Below are positions 62,999-64,000 of a DNA stretch of 64,000 nt, piece by piece (within the stretch, counting starts at the first letter, position 1; each line of letters opens with the position of its first letter). The notes under the pieces are model-generated. The model was not told where the DNA came from. It made no database searches and saw nothing but the letters and a program-made list of their open reading frames with translations. The stretch is from CAZQKW01 sp964594075 (GTDB taxonomy: Bacteria; Desulfobacterota; WTBG01; CAIYCZ01): positions 1-64,000 of the forward strand of contig CAZQKW010000009.1 in NCBI GenBank assembly GCA_964594075.1, in the 5' to 3' direction. Made by a program: the position numbers and the translations under genes.

Positions 62999-64000
62999 AT
63001 GCCCAAAAAGTATCATATTGATTTCAAGCAGGCTGCGCCCCGCTATACGCCGCTGGGCAAATCGGGGATTATTGATTTTCGGGAGGGATGCACCCGCTGC
63101 CGTCCCTGCGCAAAAAAGGCCTGTGTATACAATGTGTATGATAAGCGCAATTTTGACAATGTATTGATGCTGGATTCCATAGATTACCTCTGTAAAAACT
63201 GTTTTCGGTGTGTTCAGCAGTGCAAAAAAGGCCTTTTAACCAAGTCCACCAATCCGGAATATGAAAAAATGGGCGATGCCTATTGGACGCCGGAAATTAT
63301 CGCTACTAACTGGGCGCAGGCTGAAACAGGGAAGATTCCTGTTTCAGGGGCCGGTTACGGCGGGCCGTTTGCTGGGCCCGGATTTGACAGCATGTGGACA
63401 GATATGTCAGAAATTGTGCGCCCCACCAGAGACGGGATTCACGGCAGGGAATATATAAGCACCGCGGTTGATATAGGGAAAAAACTGCCACAGCTCTATT
63501 TTAATGACGCAGGAGTCCTTGCATCCCCGTTTCCCCCGCTAATCGAATTGCCCATACCCATGATAATGAGTTTTCCCTCATTCGGGCATATAAGCAAAAA
63601 CGTGAAGAGTGCACTGGCGCTGGCGGCATCAAAGGTCGGAACCATGCTGCTGATATCGGCAGAAGATTATGAAGACTATTTAATAAATTATAAACAGTGT
63701 CTCATACCCCAGTTCTCTGAGGAACACTATGCGATGCTACAAGACAAGATTGCTGGACATCGCGCAATTGAAATAGTGTATTCAAAAGGCAGCAGCGAGC
63801 TGTTTAAAGAAATTAAACAGAAATTCCCTGATGTTATTGTTTTTTTCAAAGTACCGCTGGACGGGAGAGAACTGGAAATCAGTGAAGAGCTTGTTTCTCA
63901 GGGTGCCGAAGTTATCCACCTGTATGCCGATGACAACGGGAATGAAATTGGCAAAACAAATCCGCGGTTTATCAAAGACATGATTCGGCGCGTACACCTG
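62999..64000 (+). CDS. Ferredoxin-containing glutamate-synthase-like protein (partial)
   Basis: The frame is open for 334 codons to the window edge. Two 4Fe-4S motifs lie near the start: GCTRCRPCAKKAC and YLCKNCFRCVQQCKKG. The following sequence resembles the FMN-binding domain of the GltB large subunit, with SFPSFGHISKNVKSALALAASKVGTMLLISAED and KVPLDGRELEISEELVSQGAEVIHLYADDNG. This matches proteins annotated as glutamate-synthase-related in anaerobes. Full glutamate synthase activity is not proven, since the GltD and GATase parts are not visible. Start ATG at 62999. Confidence 0.75.
   Translation, partial: MPKKYHIDFKQAAPRYTPLGKSGIIDFREGCTRCRPCAKKACVYNVYDKRNFDNVLMLDSIDYLCKNCFRCVQQCKKGLLTKSTNPEYEKMGDAYWTPEIIATNWAQAETGKIPVSGAGYGGPFAGPGFDSMWTDMSEIVRPTRDGIHGREYISTAVDIGKKLPQLYFNDAGVLASPFPPLIELPIPMIMSFPSFGHISKNVKSALALAASKVGTMLLISAEDYEDYLINYKQCLIPQFSEEHYAMLQDKIAGHRAIEIVYSKGSSELFKEIKQKFPDVIVFFKVPLDGRELEISEELVSQGAEVIHLYADDNGNEIGKTNPRFIKDMIRRVHL

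Overview
The window looks like a piece of chromosome from an anaerobic, uncultivated-type Gram-negative bacterium. The Gram-negative evidence is a KDO/LPS-transport operon (kdsA, kdsD, kdsC, lptC, lptA, lptB), the heptose gene gmhA and an outer-membrane assembly lipoprotein (bamD). The anaerobic or strictly cobalamin/selenium-dependent flavour comes from a B12-dependent class II ribonucleotide reductase, a short MetE-like methyltransferase, PyrD/PyrK-type pyrimidine synthesis, an MvhD-like iron-sulfur protein and a ferredoxin-type glutamate synthase relative. The rpoN-hpf-ptsN-rapZ-EIIA arrangement, a GYD protein and a MXAN_5187-like protein point towards Desulfobacterota or a related candidate phylum. 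This placement is inference from gene content only.

Layout. 1-17,100: rpmB on the plus strand, then 17 minus-strand genes read from kdsA down to relA (LPS assembly, sigma-54 and PTS regulation, rimI, pyrK, pyrD, ispG, proS, relA). 17,100-23,200: a TPR protein, a core-MetE-like protein, glmS and glmU. 23,200-33,000: bamD, then the minus-strand run gmhA - deoxyhypusine-synthase-like gene - cyclophilin-like gene - pgpA - cinA - thpR - recA - recX - alaS. 33,000-35,900: rpoZ, a small two-gene selenoprotein operon, a GYD gene and two copies of a dispersed repeat. 35,900-47,300: tkt, an NlpC/P60-beta-barrel protein, nrdJ, nth, a methyltransferase-like gene, aat, an SDR gene, an alpha/beta hydrolase and a DUF169 gene. 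47,300-57,800: accessory genes, several without known function, including a probable ferredoxin-dependent bilin reductase relative and a third repeat copy. 58,300-64,000: tRNA-Sec, trpS, glnA, an amidotransferase, a small unknown protein, an MvhD-like protein and a glutamate-synthase-like protein that runs off the window.

The main discovery is a selenocysteine gene hidden by an in-frame TGA. A DsbA/FrnE-family thiol oxidoreductase (33968-34561, minus) reads continuously through TGA exactly where the first cysteine of its CPFC active site should be, so it becomes U-P-F-C. A hairpin suitable as a bacterial SECIS lies just downstream, and selC (tRNA-Sec, anticodon TCA) is encoded 24 kb away in the same window. 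Other notable items are the bilin-reductase-like gene in an apparently non-photosynthetic genome, a MITE-like repeat family with 13-bp inverted ends and a covarying hairpin, an LptA with an extra N-terminal domain, an NlpC/P60 peptidase joined to a putative outer-membrane barrel, and a direct-repeat operator above a near-consensus promoter.
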